Source: an uncultured Flavobacterium sp.
GTDB lineage: Bacteria > Bacteroidota > Bacteroidia > Flavobacteriales > Flavobacteriaceae
Length of the DNA stretch: 64,000 bases
NCBI RefSeq assembly: GCF_943913405.1
Contig: NZ_CALTYA010000012.1
Coordinates: forward strand, 1 to 64,000
Direction of reading: 5' to 3'
Both the position numbers and the translations under genes were made by a program. The notes below the pieces were generated by a model that was not told where the DNA came from, searched no databases, and was given only the letters and a program-made list of their open reading frames with translations. This document shows, one piece after another, positions 1-8,922 of the stretch. The stretch's first letter is position 1. Every line of letters begins with the position of its first letter.

Positions 1-1
1 A

Positions 2-76
2 TTTAAAACTGGCTTAAAAGGAATTAAAGACTATAAAAATCTGCTTAAATCTAAGCTAGAAAGCAAATATGATTAG
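2..76 (+). CDS. C-terminal end of a gene entering from the left (partial)
   Basis: The first frame reads 24 sense codons and then TAG at 74-76, with the lysine-rich, AT-rich composition of the glycosyltransferases next door. It ends directly against the stop codon of the minus-strand glycosyltransferase at 77, a convergent arrangement with no space between. The product cannot be identified from this tail; a polysaccharide-synthesis protein is a guess from context only. Confidence 0.45.
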   Translation, partial: FKTGLKGIKDYKNLLKSKLESKYD

Positions 77-1000
77 TTATTTAAAAGCTGACAATCTTAT
101 GTTTTTCTTCTGAAGAAATAATTTGAAAGCAAATAATTTACGCAAAGCAAATGAAGGAAGCGACAGCAAAAAACGTTGTTTTGAATTCAAATTCTTCAAG
201 TTGATTTTATTTTTAAAATTTTCAAAACCATGAATTTCTCCAGCAAGCTTGCTTTTTAAGGCAAACGAATAACGATTCATATCTAAAAATTTCTCAAGCT
301 CAAGATTGGTTTTCGCTAATTCAGAATATTTGGAAAAATCAGTTTTCAAAGCAGTGTTTTTTAAGCTAGATAATCCTTTTTCATCATGAACATAGCAAAC
401 CCCGATTTTCCAAGTAAAAACAATTGGATATTGCAATCCGATTCGAATCCACAAGTCAATATCTTCTTCTGTTTTTAAAGAAATATCAAAGTTTCCGGCT
501 GTTTCAAAAACAGATTTTTCAAAAATGGCACTGCAAGTACAAATTGCCGTATGCAACAAACTTCCTTCAAAATAATTAATAATCTGAGGATTTTCATCTT
601 TTGAAATAGAATATTCAGCTGGAAAAATTCGCTCGCCAATTTCAATTTCTATCGCTGCAGAAAAGACTTTTTGTTCCGGAAAAGAAGCAATAAGAGAAGT
701 CATTTCTTCTAAAAAATCAATTTTCCAAATATCGTCAGCATCCAAAAAAGTGATATATTTTCCAGTAGCTTTTTTAATTCCAAGATTTCTCGTGGCTGAA
801 ACGCCTTTATTTTCTTTGGAAATAAATTGAATCCTTTTATCATTAAATTCATTGACAATTTTAGCGCTTTTGTCTGTTGATCCATCGTCAATTATTAGCA
901 CTTCAAAGTCAGAAAAAGTCTGAGATAAGACACTTTTTAGCGTATTGGCAATAAACTTTTCCTTATTGTAAAGCGGAATAATGATAGAAATTAAAGGCAT
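77..1000 (-). CDS. Family 2 glycosyltransferase
   Basis: A 307-residue GT-A fold glycosyltransferase of family GT2. It should transfer a sugar from a nucleotide-sugar donor to a growing surface glycan on the cytoplasmic side. The N-terminus has the typical beta-strand start ISIIIPLYN, the nucleotide-binding DDGS at about residues 38-41, and the metal-binding DXD-type DADD at 87-90. The C-terminal 100 residues are basic and less conserved, and I see no membrane segment. It lies 3 bases downstream of the minus-strand methyltransferase-like gene, so the two are probably co-transcribed as part of a polysaccharide locus that extends left of the window. Donor and acceptor cannot be told from sequence. 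Confidence 0.9.
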   Translation of the reverse strand: MPLISIIIPLYNKEKFIANTLKSVLSQTFSDFEVLIIDDGSTDKSAKIVNEFNDKRIQFISKENKGVSATRNLGIKKATGKYITFLDADDIWKIDFLEEMTSLIASFPEQKVFSAAIEIEIGERIFPAEYSISKDENPQIINYFEGSLLHTAICTCSAIFEKSVFETAGNFDISLKTEEDIDLWIRIGLQYPIVFTWKIGVCYVHDEKGLSSLKNTALKTDFSKYSELAKTNLELEKFLDMNRYSFALKSKLAGEIHGFENFKNKINLKNLNSKQRFLLSLPSFALRKLFAFKLFLQKKNIRLSAFK

Positions 1001-1003
1001 AAT

Positions 1004-1855
1004 TTACTTCATTAGAGATTCAAATTCTTTAATTTTTTGTTTTGCGAAAGGATGATTCAATATGGATTCAACTGAAACTTCAGGAATAAATTCTTCTCCG
1101 ACGCCATTTTTAATGAAAATCATATTGTGTCCATAATCATTAGCACCAACCAAGCGATAGCCTTTCTTTTTGGCAAGTTTGACGTAAGCCACAGGTGAAG
1201 CGCCTTGATACTTTATTTGTTCAGAAATATTTTTTTCATAAGGAGAAACAAGATCTTTCAGCCCAAATTCAACTTGTGTTTCTACAATCACAACTCTTGG
1301 TTTTACGATTTCGAGCGTATCCCAAATCCAATAATCATAGCCATCTAGATCGATAGAAAGCAAATCAATTTCGCCTTCAAATCCAGCATTTTGAATCGAT
1401 TCATTAAGATTTTCGCGCGTCACTTTTTTGCACAGAAATTTTGGCGGAAATCCCCAAGGATCTGGATATTTTGAATAGAATTTTTTGCCTATTTCCAAAA
1501 CAGAAGCATCGCTGTCGATAAAAAGTCCGTGCCAGCCGAAATTAATCAAGAAATTAGCGCAATTGCTGTTCACGCCGTCGTTAGAGCCAATATCGACAAA
1601 AATCTTGCTTTCCATTCCAATAACCGAAAAGATAAAAAGCAATTTTCCATCTTCTTCAAATTGTGAAAAAACCTTGAAGCCAGTGTCTTTCAGTGCTGGA
1701 AGCGTATTGTTTCTCTTGCAATCTTGATAATAGTGAAAAAGCTGTACTTGGCCGATTTGTACTGCAGGCGTAAATTTTTCTCGAACCTTGAGAATATAAA
1801 AATGTTTCTTTAAAAAATTTTTGACGGCTTGCTTCAGCATAGTTTTTTTTTTCAA
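1004..1855 (-). CDS. FkbM-like SAM-dependent methyltransferase
   Basis: A 283-residue protein with a Rossmann-type SAM site: VDIGSNDG at residues 87-94 (motif I) and the acidic strand end FIDSD at about 112-116. SIDLDGYDYW at 167-176 resembles the conserved DVDG strand of FkbM-type methyltransferases. The first ~50 residues are basic and variable. In polysaccharide loci such proteins usually O-methylate sugars, and this gene sits 3 bases upstream of a family 2 glycosyltransferase on the same strand. I infer glycan methylation; the fold is well supported, the substrate is not. Confidence 0.7.
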   Translation of the reverse strand: MKKKTMLKQAVKNFLKKHFYILKVREKFTPAVQIGQVQLFHYYQDCKRNNTLPALKDTGFKVFSQFEEDGKLLFIFSVIGMESKIFVDIGSNDGVNSNCANFLINFGWHGLFIDSDASVLEIGKKFYSKYPDPWGFPPKFLCKKVTRENLNESIQNAGFEGEIDLLSIDLDGYDYWIWDTLEIVKPRVVIVETQVEFGLKDLVSPYEKNISEQIKYQGASPVAYVKLAKKKGYRLVGANDYGHNMIFIKNGVGEEFIPEVSVESILNHPFAKQKIKEFESLMK

Positions 1856-1894
1856 AAATACTTTATTTATCCCAATATGCTTTTTTAAAAACAG

Positions 1895-1902
1895 TATTTT
1901 TG
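1895..1902 (+). promoter_or_regulatory. Bacteroidota -7 box TATTTTTG
   Basis: Matches TAnnTTTG and ends 9 nt before the ATG at 1912, giving a very short leader. It also argues against an upstream TTG start at 1900, which would lie inside the promoter box. No clear -33 TTG is visible. Confidence 0.5.
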
Positions 1903-1911
1903 CTTTTAGTT

Positions 1912-3039
1912 ATGCAAGAAAAAAGCCTTCACATTGTCAGTTTCGATACTCCGTTTCCTCCAAAATATGGCGGTGCAATTGAAGTTTTTTATAAAATAAA
2001 AGCCTTGCATGAGATTGGTTGCAAAATTTATCTGCATTGTTTTGTCAATTCGATTCCAACCGAAAATTCAGAGTTAGAAAGCTTGGTTTCAGAATTATAT
2101 TTCTATAAAAATAATTACAACCCATTGTACCTTTTTTCTAAAGTTCCGTTTTCTGTAATTTCTAGAAATGACAAAAAGCTCTTGAAGAATTTACAGAAAA
2201 ATGACGCTCCGATTTTATTCGAAGGTTTGAAAACAGCTTATCTTTCTGAAGATAAAAGCTTGAAGAATAGCTTGAAAATCCTTCGTCTTCATAATCTAGA
2301 ACAAGATTATTTCCTCGGAATTTCTAAAAGTGAAAATAATTGGATTAAGAAGTCTTTATATTTTATCGAAAGCAAAAAATATCAGATTCATGAAAAGAAA
2401 TTGAAAACTTTCAATCGTGTTTTGGCACTTTCTAAATTTGAAAATGAATATGTAAATCAAAATTTTGGCAATTCTTCGTATGTTCCTGTTTTTCATGGAA
2501 ATGAAACGGTTGAAATTACAGAAGGTTTTGGCAAATATGCTTTTTACCACGGCGATTTAAAAACTTCCGACAATCGAAAAGTAGCGAAATATCTTATTGA
2601 AATTTTTAAGGAAATTAAAGATTATAAGCTTGTAATTGCTTCTGGTTCAAACGAAAAATTTATCCAAAAAAATATTGGGAATGCGACAAATATTGAATTT
2701 GTCTATCTGGAAAATTTCGAGAAACTAAAACAGCTTTTAAGAGACGCACACATCAATGTAATTCTCTCCTTCCAAAAATCTGGAACTAAGTTAAAGCTCG
2801 TAAATTCGTTATTCAGAAGCCGTTTTTGCATCATCAATGAAAATATTATGGATGATGAGATGGTTTCTAAATTCTGCGTGAAAATTGATTCCAAAGAGGA
2901 ATTGATTTCAAAAATTAATTTCTTGAAAACACAATCTTATACTGAAAGTGAAAATAAAAAAGTAGTGCTTGAAAAATATCTAAATGATAAAGTCAACGCA
3001 CAAAAAATAGCTGCAATTTTAGAAGATTTAAAATCTTAA
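1912..3039 (+). CDS. Glycosyltransferase, GT4-like (GT-B fold)
   Basis: 375 residues from the ATG at 1912; an upstream in-frame TTG at 1900 was rejected because it overlaps the -7 promoter box. The N-terminus (HIVSFDTPFPPKYGGAIEVF) is typical of GT-B glycosyltransferases, whose glycine-rich loop follows the first strand. The middle RVLALSKFENEYV segment matches the 'sensing' strand before the C-terminal nucleotide-sugar domain. The C-terminal EX7E region is poorly conserved, so donor and acceptor are unknown. Its stop codon shares a TTAA tetramer with the stop of convergent ftsE. It probably belongs with the glycan genes to its left but is transcribed away from them from its own promoter. Confidence 0.75.
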   Translation: MQEKSLHIVSFDTPFPPKYGGAIEVFYKIKALHEIGCKIYLHCFVNSIPTENSELESLVSELYFYKNNYNPLYLFSKVPFSVISRNDKKLLKNLQKNDAPILFEGLKTAYLSEDKSLKNSLKILRLHNLEQDYFLGISKSENNWIKKSLYFIESKKYQIHEKKLKTFNRVLALSKFENEYVNQNFGNSSYVPVFHGNETVEITEGFGKYAFYHGDLKTSDNRKVAKYLIEIFKEIKDYKLVIASGSNEKFIQKNIGNATNIEFVYLENFEKLKQLLRDAHINVILSFQKSGTKLKLVNSLFRSRFCIINENIMDDEMVSKFCVKIDSKEELISKINFLKTQSYTESENKKVVLEKYLNDKVNAQKIAAILEDLKS

Positions 3040-3719
3040 ACCGTTCTTTGAACTACTTCAAAAACAGAACCGCCTTCACATTTCAAAGTCTTCGCAGGAT
3101 ATTTTAAAAGCAAAGCATAATCGTGCGTCGCCATGATAATTGTCTTTCCGTTCGCATTGATTTTGCGCAGCACTTCCATGACTTCAACGCTCGTTTGCGG
3201 ATCAAGATTTCCAGTCGGTTCATCGGCTAAAATAATTTCTGGATCATTTAGCAACGCTCTCGCAATAGCAATTCTTTGCTGTTCACCGCCAGAAAGCTGA
3301 TGTGGCATTTTATTGGCAAAATTTTTCATTCCGACTTTGTCTAAAACTTCACCAATTTTGTCTTCCATTTCATTTTTGTCAGTCCATCCAGTGGCACGCA
3401 AAACAAATACCATGTTTTCGTGCACATTTCTATCCGGAAGCAATTTAAAGTCCTGGAAAACAATCCCGATTTTTCTTCTCAAATAAGGGATATTTTTCTC
3501 TTTTAAAGCCGCTAAATCATACTCAACAATGCTTCCCTGACCTTCAGTCAAAGGCAAGTCAGCATATAAAGTTTTCATGAAACTACTTTTCCCAGTTCCG
3601 GTTTTTCCAATTAAATAAAGGAATTCTCCGTGATTGACTTCAATATTTACATTCGATAAAATGAGGTTTTTCTCTTGATAGATATTTACGTTTCTCAAAA
3701 AAAGTACTGGCTGTGGCAT
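3036..3719 (-). CDS. ftsE: Cell-division ABC transporter ATPase FtsE
   Basis: A 227-residue ABC ATPase with Walker A GKTGTGKS (38-45), Q-loop FQDF (88-91), signature LSGGEQQR (142-149), Walker B with DEPTGNLD (166-173) and switch His199. The short length, the LLPDRNVHENM region and the single ABC domain fit FtsE. FtsE works with the membrane protein FtsX to control peptidoglycan hydrolysis at the septum. No ftsX is present here, as is usual in Bacteroidota where the pair is often split. It ends convergently on the preceding glycosyltransferase, with the two stop codons overlapping in TTAA. A LolD or MacB-type ATPase is the main alternative. Confidence 0.85.
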   Translation of the reverse strand: MPQPVLFLRNVNIYQEKNLILSNVNIEVNHGEFLYLIGKTGTGKSSFMKTLYADLPLTEGQGSIVEYDLAALKEKNIPYLRRKIGIVFQDFKLLPDRNVHENMVFVLRATGWTDKNEMEDKIGEVLDKVGMKNFANKMPHQLSGGEQQRIAIARALLNDPEIILADEPTGNLDPQTSVEVMEVLRKINANGKTIIMATHDYALLLKYPAKTLKCEGGSVFEVVQRTV

Positions 3720-3740
3720 AGCTGATTTAGTTTATGTCCG

Positions 3741-3770
3741 TAAAAGTAATAAGTTAACGTGCTTTATCAA
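3741..3770 (-). promoter_or_regulatory. Possible ftsE promoter (TTG-N19-TACTTTTA)
   Basis: On the minus strand TTG (3770-3768) is followed after 19 nt by TACTTTTA (3748-3741). The spacing is ideal; the -7 box differs from TAnnTTTG at the last base only. Confidence 0.35.
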
Positions 3771-3819
3771 AATTTAATTGCACTTCATTGGTTTAATTTT
3801 TCAGACTTTTTGTCGACGC

Positions 3820-3897
3820 CCTAAAGCCTTAAACCCAAAAACTTAAACCCAGAACCTAAAAATGTTAAAACTTTTTTACAATAAACCCAAAACCCCT
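3820..3897. repeat. Degenerate short-word repeat (CTTAAACCCA)
   Basis: CTTAAACCCA occurs at 3828-3837 and 3842-3851 and as TAAACCCA at 3882-3889, in the leader region between divergent ftsE and the TPR gene. Similar words on the other strand lie just upstream of ddl (51028-51060). Confidence 0.4.
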
Positions 3898-3921
3898 GCC
3901 GTTATAAACACAGGAATTTGA

Positions 3922-3929
3922 TATATTTG
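3922..3929 (+). promoter_or_regulatory. -7 box TATATTTG before the TPR gene
   Basis: Exact TAnnTTTG match 23 nt upstream of the ATG at 3953. No -33 TTG at the usual distance. Confidence 0.5.
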
Positions 3930-3952
3930 AATTTTAAACAAAAACAATAAAA

Positions 3953-6900
3953 ATGCACAAACTTTCAAGGTTATTTCTGCTGTTTTCATTTGTGGGAACC
4001 GCTCCGGTTTTTGCGCAGCAGTCGGCAATTTACACCAACGATTTAAGTGAATACAACAAGGCTTTGGCGCTTTATAAAGACAAGCAGTATCAAGCAGCGC
4101 AGATTATTTTCGAAAAAGTGAAAGCGGAAAACGTAAATAAAAATTCTGACGTAGAAGCCGATTGCGCTTATTACATCGCCAATTGCGCCATCCGTTTGAA
4201 CCAATCTGATGCAGATCAAAAGATGGAAAGTTTTGTCGAAAATTATCCAACGAGCACAAAGCAAAACCAAGCTTACATTGAAGTTGCGCATTATTATTTC
4301 GAACAGGGAAAATATCCGCAGTCGATGAAATGGTTTGACAAAGTAGACGAAAGCACGCTGAGCCAAGACGATCGCGACAAGTATAATTTCCAAAAAGGAT
4401 ATACTTTTTTTACGGCTGGAAATAAAAAAGAAGCTTCTAATTATTTCAACCAAGTTTTGAATTCTAAAGAATATGGTTCGCAAGCCAAATATTATTTAGG
4501 ATTTATGGCGTATGAATCTGATGATTATACAAAAGCAACGAAATTATTCGACGAAGTTTCTGGCGAAGAAAAATACCAAGATAAGATGTCTTATTTCCAA
4601 GCGGATATGAATTTCAAGCTAGGAAAATTTGACAAAGCCATCGAATTAGGGAAAGCCGCAATGGCAAAATCCAATGCGCAAGAAAAGTCGGAATTGAACA
4701 AAATTATTGGTGAAAGCTATTTTAATTTGAAGCAATATGACAAAGCGATTCCGTATTTGAATGAATATAAAGGAAAAAAAGGCAAGTGGAACAATACCGA
4801 TTTTTACCAATTAGGTTATGCTTATTACAAACAAGGCGATTTTGAAAATGCCATCGCGCAATTCAATAAAATCATCGATGGAAAAGATTCTGTGGCGCAA
4901 AATGCGTATTACCATTTGGGAGAAAGCTACTTAAAAACGGATAAAAAACAGCAAGCTTTAAATGCTTTCAAAAATGCTTCTGAAATGGAATTTGATGCAA
5001 AAATCCAAGAAGATGCTTATTTGAACTACGCTAAATTGAGTTACGAAATCGGAAATTCTTACCAAAGTATTCCAGCAGTTTTAAGCGGATTTGTGGAGAA
5101 ATATCCAAATAATCCTAGCAGAGCTGAAATCGAAACACTTTTGATCAATTCTTATATTACGTCTAAAAACTATAAGGAAGCTTTGGTTTTGTTAGAGAAA
5201 AATAAATCTTCAAACAGAGAAGCCTACCAAAAAGTTACTTTTTACAGAGGTTTAGAATTGTACACTGACGGAAGCTATCAAGAAGCTTTGGCCATGTTCA
5301 AAAAATCTTTAGCAGAAAGAAATAACGCAAAATTTACGGCAAGAGCCACTTTCTGGAAAGCAGAAACAGAATATGTTTTAGATAATTTCAGCGAAGCTTT
5401 ACTGACTTACAAGCAATTTATAGGAAGCGCTGAAGCTAAAAATACGCCTGAGAATAAAAACATCTATTATAATGTAGGATACACTTATTTCAAGCTGAAA
5501 GAATACGATCAAGCTGCGACAAATTTCCAAAGCTTTATTGCGACTGGAGCAAAAGACGACAAAGTTCGTTTGAATGACGCTTATTTGCGTTTGGGCGATA
5601 GTTATTATGTTTCTGCAAAATACTGGCCTGCGATGGATGCTTACAACAAAGCTATTGAAATCAAAGGTGTTGACGCAGATTACGCAGCTTACCAAAAAGC
5701 AATCAGCTACGGATTTGTTTCCAGAAACGATAAAAAAATCGAAGACTTGAACAGCTTCGTAAAGAATTTCCCGAAATCGCAGTTGCGTGACGATGCTTTG
5801 TATGAGCTTGGAAATACTTATGTTGCTGAAAAGAAAATAGATTTGGCAGTGCAGACTTATGACAAATTAATCGCTGAATATAAAGGCGGATCGTATTCTG
5901 CAAAAGCAATTTTACGCCAAGGTTTGGTATACTATAACGGAGAAAAAGACCAACTGGCTTTAGCAAAATTGAAAAAAGTCGTAGCCGAATATCCAAATAC
6001 GCCGGAAGCTTTAGAAGCAGTTTCAACGGCCAGATTAATTTATTTAGACAGTGGCAAAGTTGACGAATATGCAACTTGGGTAAAAACTTTAGATTTCGTA
6101 GAAGTTTCTGATGCTGAATTAGATAATGATACGTATGAAGCGGCTGAAAAACAATATTTGCAAAACAATACAAAACCTGCCATCACGGCGTTGAGCGGTT
6201 ATGTGGCGAAATTTCCAAATGGGGTGAATGCCTTGAAAGCGAATTTCTATTTGGCACAATCTTACTTTGCTGACGGCTTGCCAAACAATGCAATCCCAAA
6301 TTATGAATTCGTGATTTCTAAACCAAGAAACGAATTTACAGAGCAATCTTTAGCGCGCCTTTCTCAAATTCATTTGAAAAAAGCGGATTACGCAAAAGCG
6401 GTTCCGGTATTGAAAAGATTGGAAACAGAAGCGGATTATCCGCAGAATATTACGTTTGCACAGTCGAATTTGATGAAGTCTTATTACGACCAAAAAGACT
6501 ATGAAAACGCAGCAGTTTACGCAGAAAAAGTCTTGAACAATCCAAAAACGGATAATGCTGTGAAAAGCGACGCACAGGTTATCGTGGCACGTTCGGCTAT
6601 AAAAATCAATGATGAAGCGAAGGCAAAAACGGCTTACGCCAAATTATTAACGATTGCAAAAGGAGAATTGGCGGCAGAAGCTTTGTATTATGACGCTTAC
6701 TTCAAAAACAAAGACGGAAAGTTTGACGCTTCAAACACGGCGGTTCAAAAACTGGCAAAAGATTATTCAGGATATAAATATTTCGGAGCAAAAGGACTGG
6801 TCGTGATGTCCAAAAATTTCTACGGATTAAAAGACAGTTTCCAGGCAAATTACATCTTGGAAAGCGTTCTGAAAAACTTCAAGGATTACCCAGATGTTAT

Positions 6901-6973
6901 AGAAGAAGCACAAAAAGAATTGGATATTATTAAGGGAGAAGAGGCAAAACGCAACTCCTCAATTCAAAACTAA
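3953..6973 (+). CDS. Large exported tetratricopeptide-repeat protein
   Basis: 1006 residues with a signal peptide (hydrophobic residues 7-20, ending VFAQQ), followed almost wholly by tetratricopeptide repeats. Many copies of the helix pattern YYxLGxxYxxxxxYxxAxxxF can be read, for example around residues 170, 275, 310, 500 and 540. The protein should be a periplasmic or outer-membrane-associated scaffold with no enzymatic motif. It lies 33 nt upstream of an outer-membrane barrel gene on the same strand, so the two are probably one operon and may form a complex. BamD/YbgF-like roles in envelope assembly are possible but not shown. It is much longer than BamD (~250 residues). Confidence 0.8.
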   Translation: MHKLSRLFLLFSFVGTAPVFAQQSAIYTNDLSEYNKALALYKDKQYQAAQIIFEKVKAENVNKNSDVEADCAYYIANCAIRLNQSDADQKMESFVENYPTSTKQNQAYIEVAHYYFEQGKYPQSMKWFDKVDESTLSQDDRDKYNFQKGYTFFTAGNKKEASNYFNQVLNSKEYGSQAKYYLGFMAYESDDYTKATKLFDEVSGEEKYQDKMSYFQADMNFKLGKFDKAIELGKAAMAKSNAQEKSELNKIIGESYFNLKQYDKAIPYLNEYKGKKGKWNNTDFYQLGYAYYKQGDFENAIAQFNKIIDGKDSVAQNAYYHLGESYLKTDKKQQALNAFKNASEMEFDAKIQEDAYLNYAKLSYEIGNSYQSIPAVLSGFVEKYPNNPSRAEIETLLINSYITSKNYKEALVLLEKNKSSNREAYQKVTFYRGLELYTDGSYQEALAMFKKSLAERNNAKFTARATFWKAETEYVLDNFSEALLTYKQFIGSAEAKNTPENKNIYYNVGYTYFKLKEYDQAATNFQSFIATGAKDDKVRLNDAYLRLGDSYYVSAKYWPAMDAYNKAIEIKGVDADYAAYQKAISYGFVSRNDKKIEDLNSFVKNFPKSQLRDDALYELGNTYVAEKKIDLAVQTYDKLIAEYKGGSYSAKAILRQGLVYYNGEKDQLALAKLKKVVAEYPNTPEALEAVSTARLIYLDSGKVDEYATWVKTLDFVEVSDAELDNDTYEAAEKQYLQNNTKPAITALSGYVAKFPNGVNALKANFYLAQSYFADGLPNNAIPNYEFVISKPRNEFTEQSLARLSQIHLKKADYAKAVPVLKRLETEADYPQNITFAQSNLMKSYYDQKDYENAAVYAEKVLNNPKTDNAVKSDAQVIVARSAIKINDEAKAKTAYAKLLTIAKGELAAEALYYDAYFKNKDGKFDASNTAVQKLAKDYSGYKYFGAKGLVVMSKNFYGLKDSFQANYILESVLKNFKDYPDVIEEAQKELDIIKGEEAKRNSSIQN

Positions 6974-7006
6974 TTTCATCTTATTCTAAATTTCAATACT
7001 TGTATT

Positions 7007-8761
7007 ATGACAAATAAAATTCAATATAAAATGGCGGCTCTGTTTCTTTTTGCAGGACTCCAAACCACTTTTGCACAGAAAAAAGACGAAAACATCGGGA
7101 CGGAAGTCGTGAACGTAGTAAAACCTTACACGCCGACAATTTCTGATGCTTTCAAGGTAAAAGAAACACCGACTTTAGAAGACGATGACAATACGAAAAA
7201 AGAAGAAATTAAATATAATATTTTCTCTTTTCCTGTAGCTTCGACGTTTACGCCTTCAAAAGGAAGAGCGGCGACTGTCGATAAAGCAAAACAAGAAAAG
7301 CTGTATAAAAACTATGCAACTTTAGGCGTAGGAAACTACGGAACAGTAAATGCAGAATTATTCGTAACTGAAAACCTGAACAAAAACGAATATGTAGGTG
7401 GAATGCTTCGCCATATTTCTTCTCAAGGTGGCATCAACGATATTTTGCTAGATGACAAATTCTACAATACGTCTTTAGATTTAACTTACGGAAACCAGCA
7501 AAAAGATTATTCTTGGAATGTCGACGCAGGTTACCAGCACCAGATTTACAATTGGTATGGCTTGAGAAATGACTTCGGAAGCGATCTTTTAGAAGAAGAT
7601 AGAAATGCTACCGTAAACGGAATTGATCCGCAGCATACTTATCAAAATATTTATTTAGGAGGAAGATTGAGCGTTAAGGATGGTATTTTTAAAGATGCGA
7701 CCTTAAAATTCAGCCGTTTTTCAGATGATTTTGGTTCTGGAGAAAACAGATTTTTCGTAAAACCAACTGTTGGTTTTGAAGTTTCCGGACAAAAAGTAAA
7801 TGCAACTTTTGTGGTAGATTACATCGGCGGTTCGTTTGAAAAAACCTATTTCGGCGGTGATGAAATCAAATACGGCTACGCAAACTTCGGAGTACAGCCA
7901 AGTTTTACCTACCAGCAAGATGATTTGACGGTAAATTTAGGCGCCGGACTTTTCTACAGTGTTGACAATGAAAACAGCGACAATAAATTCTTTGTTTATC
8001 CGCAAGTTACTGCGACTTACCGAATTGTCGGCGACGTAATGATTGCTTACGCTGGCGCGGAAGGAAGCCTGAAGCAAAATTCATATCGTGATTTTACGCA
8101 GGAAAATTTCTTCGTATCGCCAACTTTGGGAATCGCTCCAACTGATCAAAAATATGATATCTACGTAGGTTTAAAAGGAAAAATCGCAAACAATGTAGGT
8201 TTCAACATAAGAGGTTCTTATAAAAATGAAGACCAAAAAGCGATGTTCAAAAACAATCCTTATTTTTCTACAAATCCAAATACTGAAGGTTATGCTTTCG
8301 GAAACTCCTTTGACGTGGTCTATGATAACGTGAAAACAATCAGTTTCTTCGGAGAATTGAAAGCAGATTTCTCAAAAAATGTGTCCTTCGGAATCTCAGG
8401 AACTTTCAACAGCTTCACTACAGATGCAGAATCAGAAGCTTGTAATTTACCGACGCTTGAAGTGGCTGCCAACTTAGATTTTAACATCACAGAAAAATGG
8501 TATGCCGGAACAAGCGTGTTTTTCGTTGGCGAAAGAAAAGACCAATTCAGTTACACGTCAGTTTTGAGAAATGATTTAGAAAACACGACATTAGACAGCT
8601 ATTTCGACTTGAATGCACATGTTGGTTACAAGTATAGCGATAGATTGACAGCCTTCTTAAAACTGAACAACATCGCCAACCAAGACTACCAAAAATGGAT
8701 CAATTATCCAGTTCAAGGATTCCAATTTTTGATAGGAGCAAATTACAAGTTTGATTTCTAA
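7007..8761 (+). CDS. Outer-membrane beta-barrel protein (TonB-receptor-like barrel without plug)
   Basis: 584 residues with signal peptide MTNKIQYKMAALFLFAGLQTTFAQ. After a ~75-residue linker the rest is rich in alternating aromatic strands such as YGNQQKDYSWNVDAGYQHQ. It ends with a strand typical of barrels, FQFLIGANYKFDF, whose last residue is an aromatic Phe as the BAM machinery requires. The NNIANQDYQKW segment near the C-terminus resembles TonB-dependent receptor barrels, but no ~130-residue plug domain is present. It is too short for a full receptor. Co-transcription with the TPR gene is likely; a hairpin at 8784-8837 follows the stop. Confidence 0.75.
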   Translation: MTNKIQYKMAALFLFAGLQTTFAQKKDENIGTEVVNVVKPYTPTISDAFKVKETPTLEDDDNTKKEEIKYNIFSFPVASTFTPSKGRAATVDKAKQEKLYKNYATLGVGNYGTVNAELFVTENLNKNEYVGGMLRHISSQGGINDILLDDKFYNTSLDLTYGNQQKDYSWNVDAGYQHQIYNWYGLRNDFGSDLLEEDRNATVNGIDPQHTYQNIYLGGRLSVKDGIFKDATLKFSRFSDDFGSGENRFFVKPTVGFEVSGQKVNATFVVDYIGGSFEKTYFGGDEIKYGYANFGVQPSFTYQQDDLTVNLGAGLFYSVDNENSDNKFFVYPQVTATYRIVGDVMIAYAGAEGSLKQNSYRDFTQENFFVSPTLGIAPTDQKYDIYVGLKGKIANNVGFNIRGSYKNEDQKAMFKNNPYFSTNPNTEGYAFGNSFDVVYDNVKTISFFGELKADFSKNVSFGISGTFNSFTTDAESEACNLPTLEVAANLDFNITEKWYAGTSVFFVGERKDQFSYTSVLRNDLENTTLDSYFDLNAHVGYKYSDRLTAFLKLNNIANQDYQKWINYPVQGFQFLIGANYKFDF

Positions 8762-8783
8762 ACCAAATCAAATCCTTATTTTT

Positions 8784-8837
8784 ACCGCAGATTCACAGAT
8801 TAAGTATTTCAAATCTGCGAATCTGCGGTTTTTTTTG
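8784..8837 (+). repeat. Long inverted repeat, terminator-like; shares an arm with 61272-61322
   Basis: Arm ACCGCAGATTCACAGATT (8784-8801) pairs with AATCTGCGAATCTGCGGT (8812-8829), 17 of 18 positions, followed by eight T. It would terminate the barrel gene. The left arm is identical to the left arm of the inverted repeat at 61272-61322, whose loop is different. The word continues as AAATCCGCG-like fragments to about 8885. Confidence 0.8.
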
Positions 8838-8922
8838 TACACTTAAAATCCGCGAAAACCAGCGCCATCCGTTTAAATCAGCGTCCTAAAAAAACATTCC
8901 AATTAAGCTTCAAAAGAATAAA

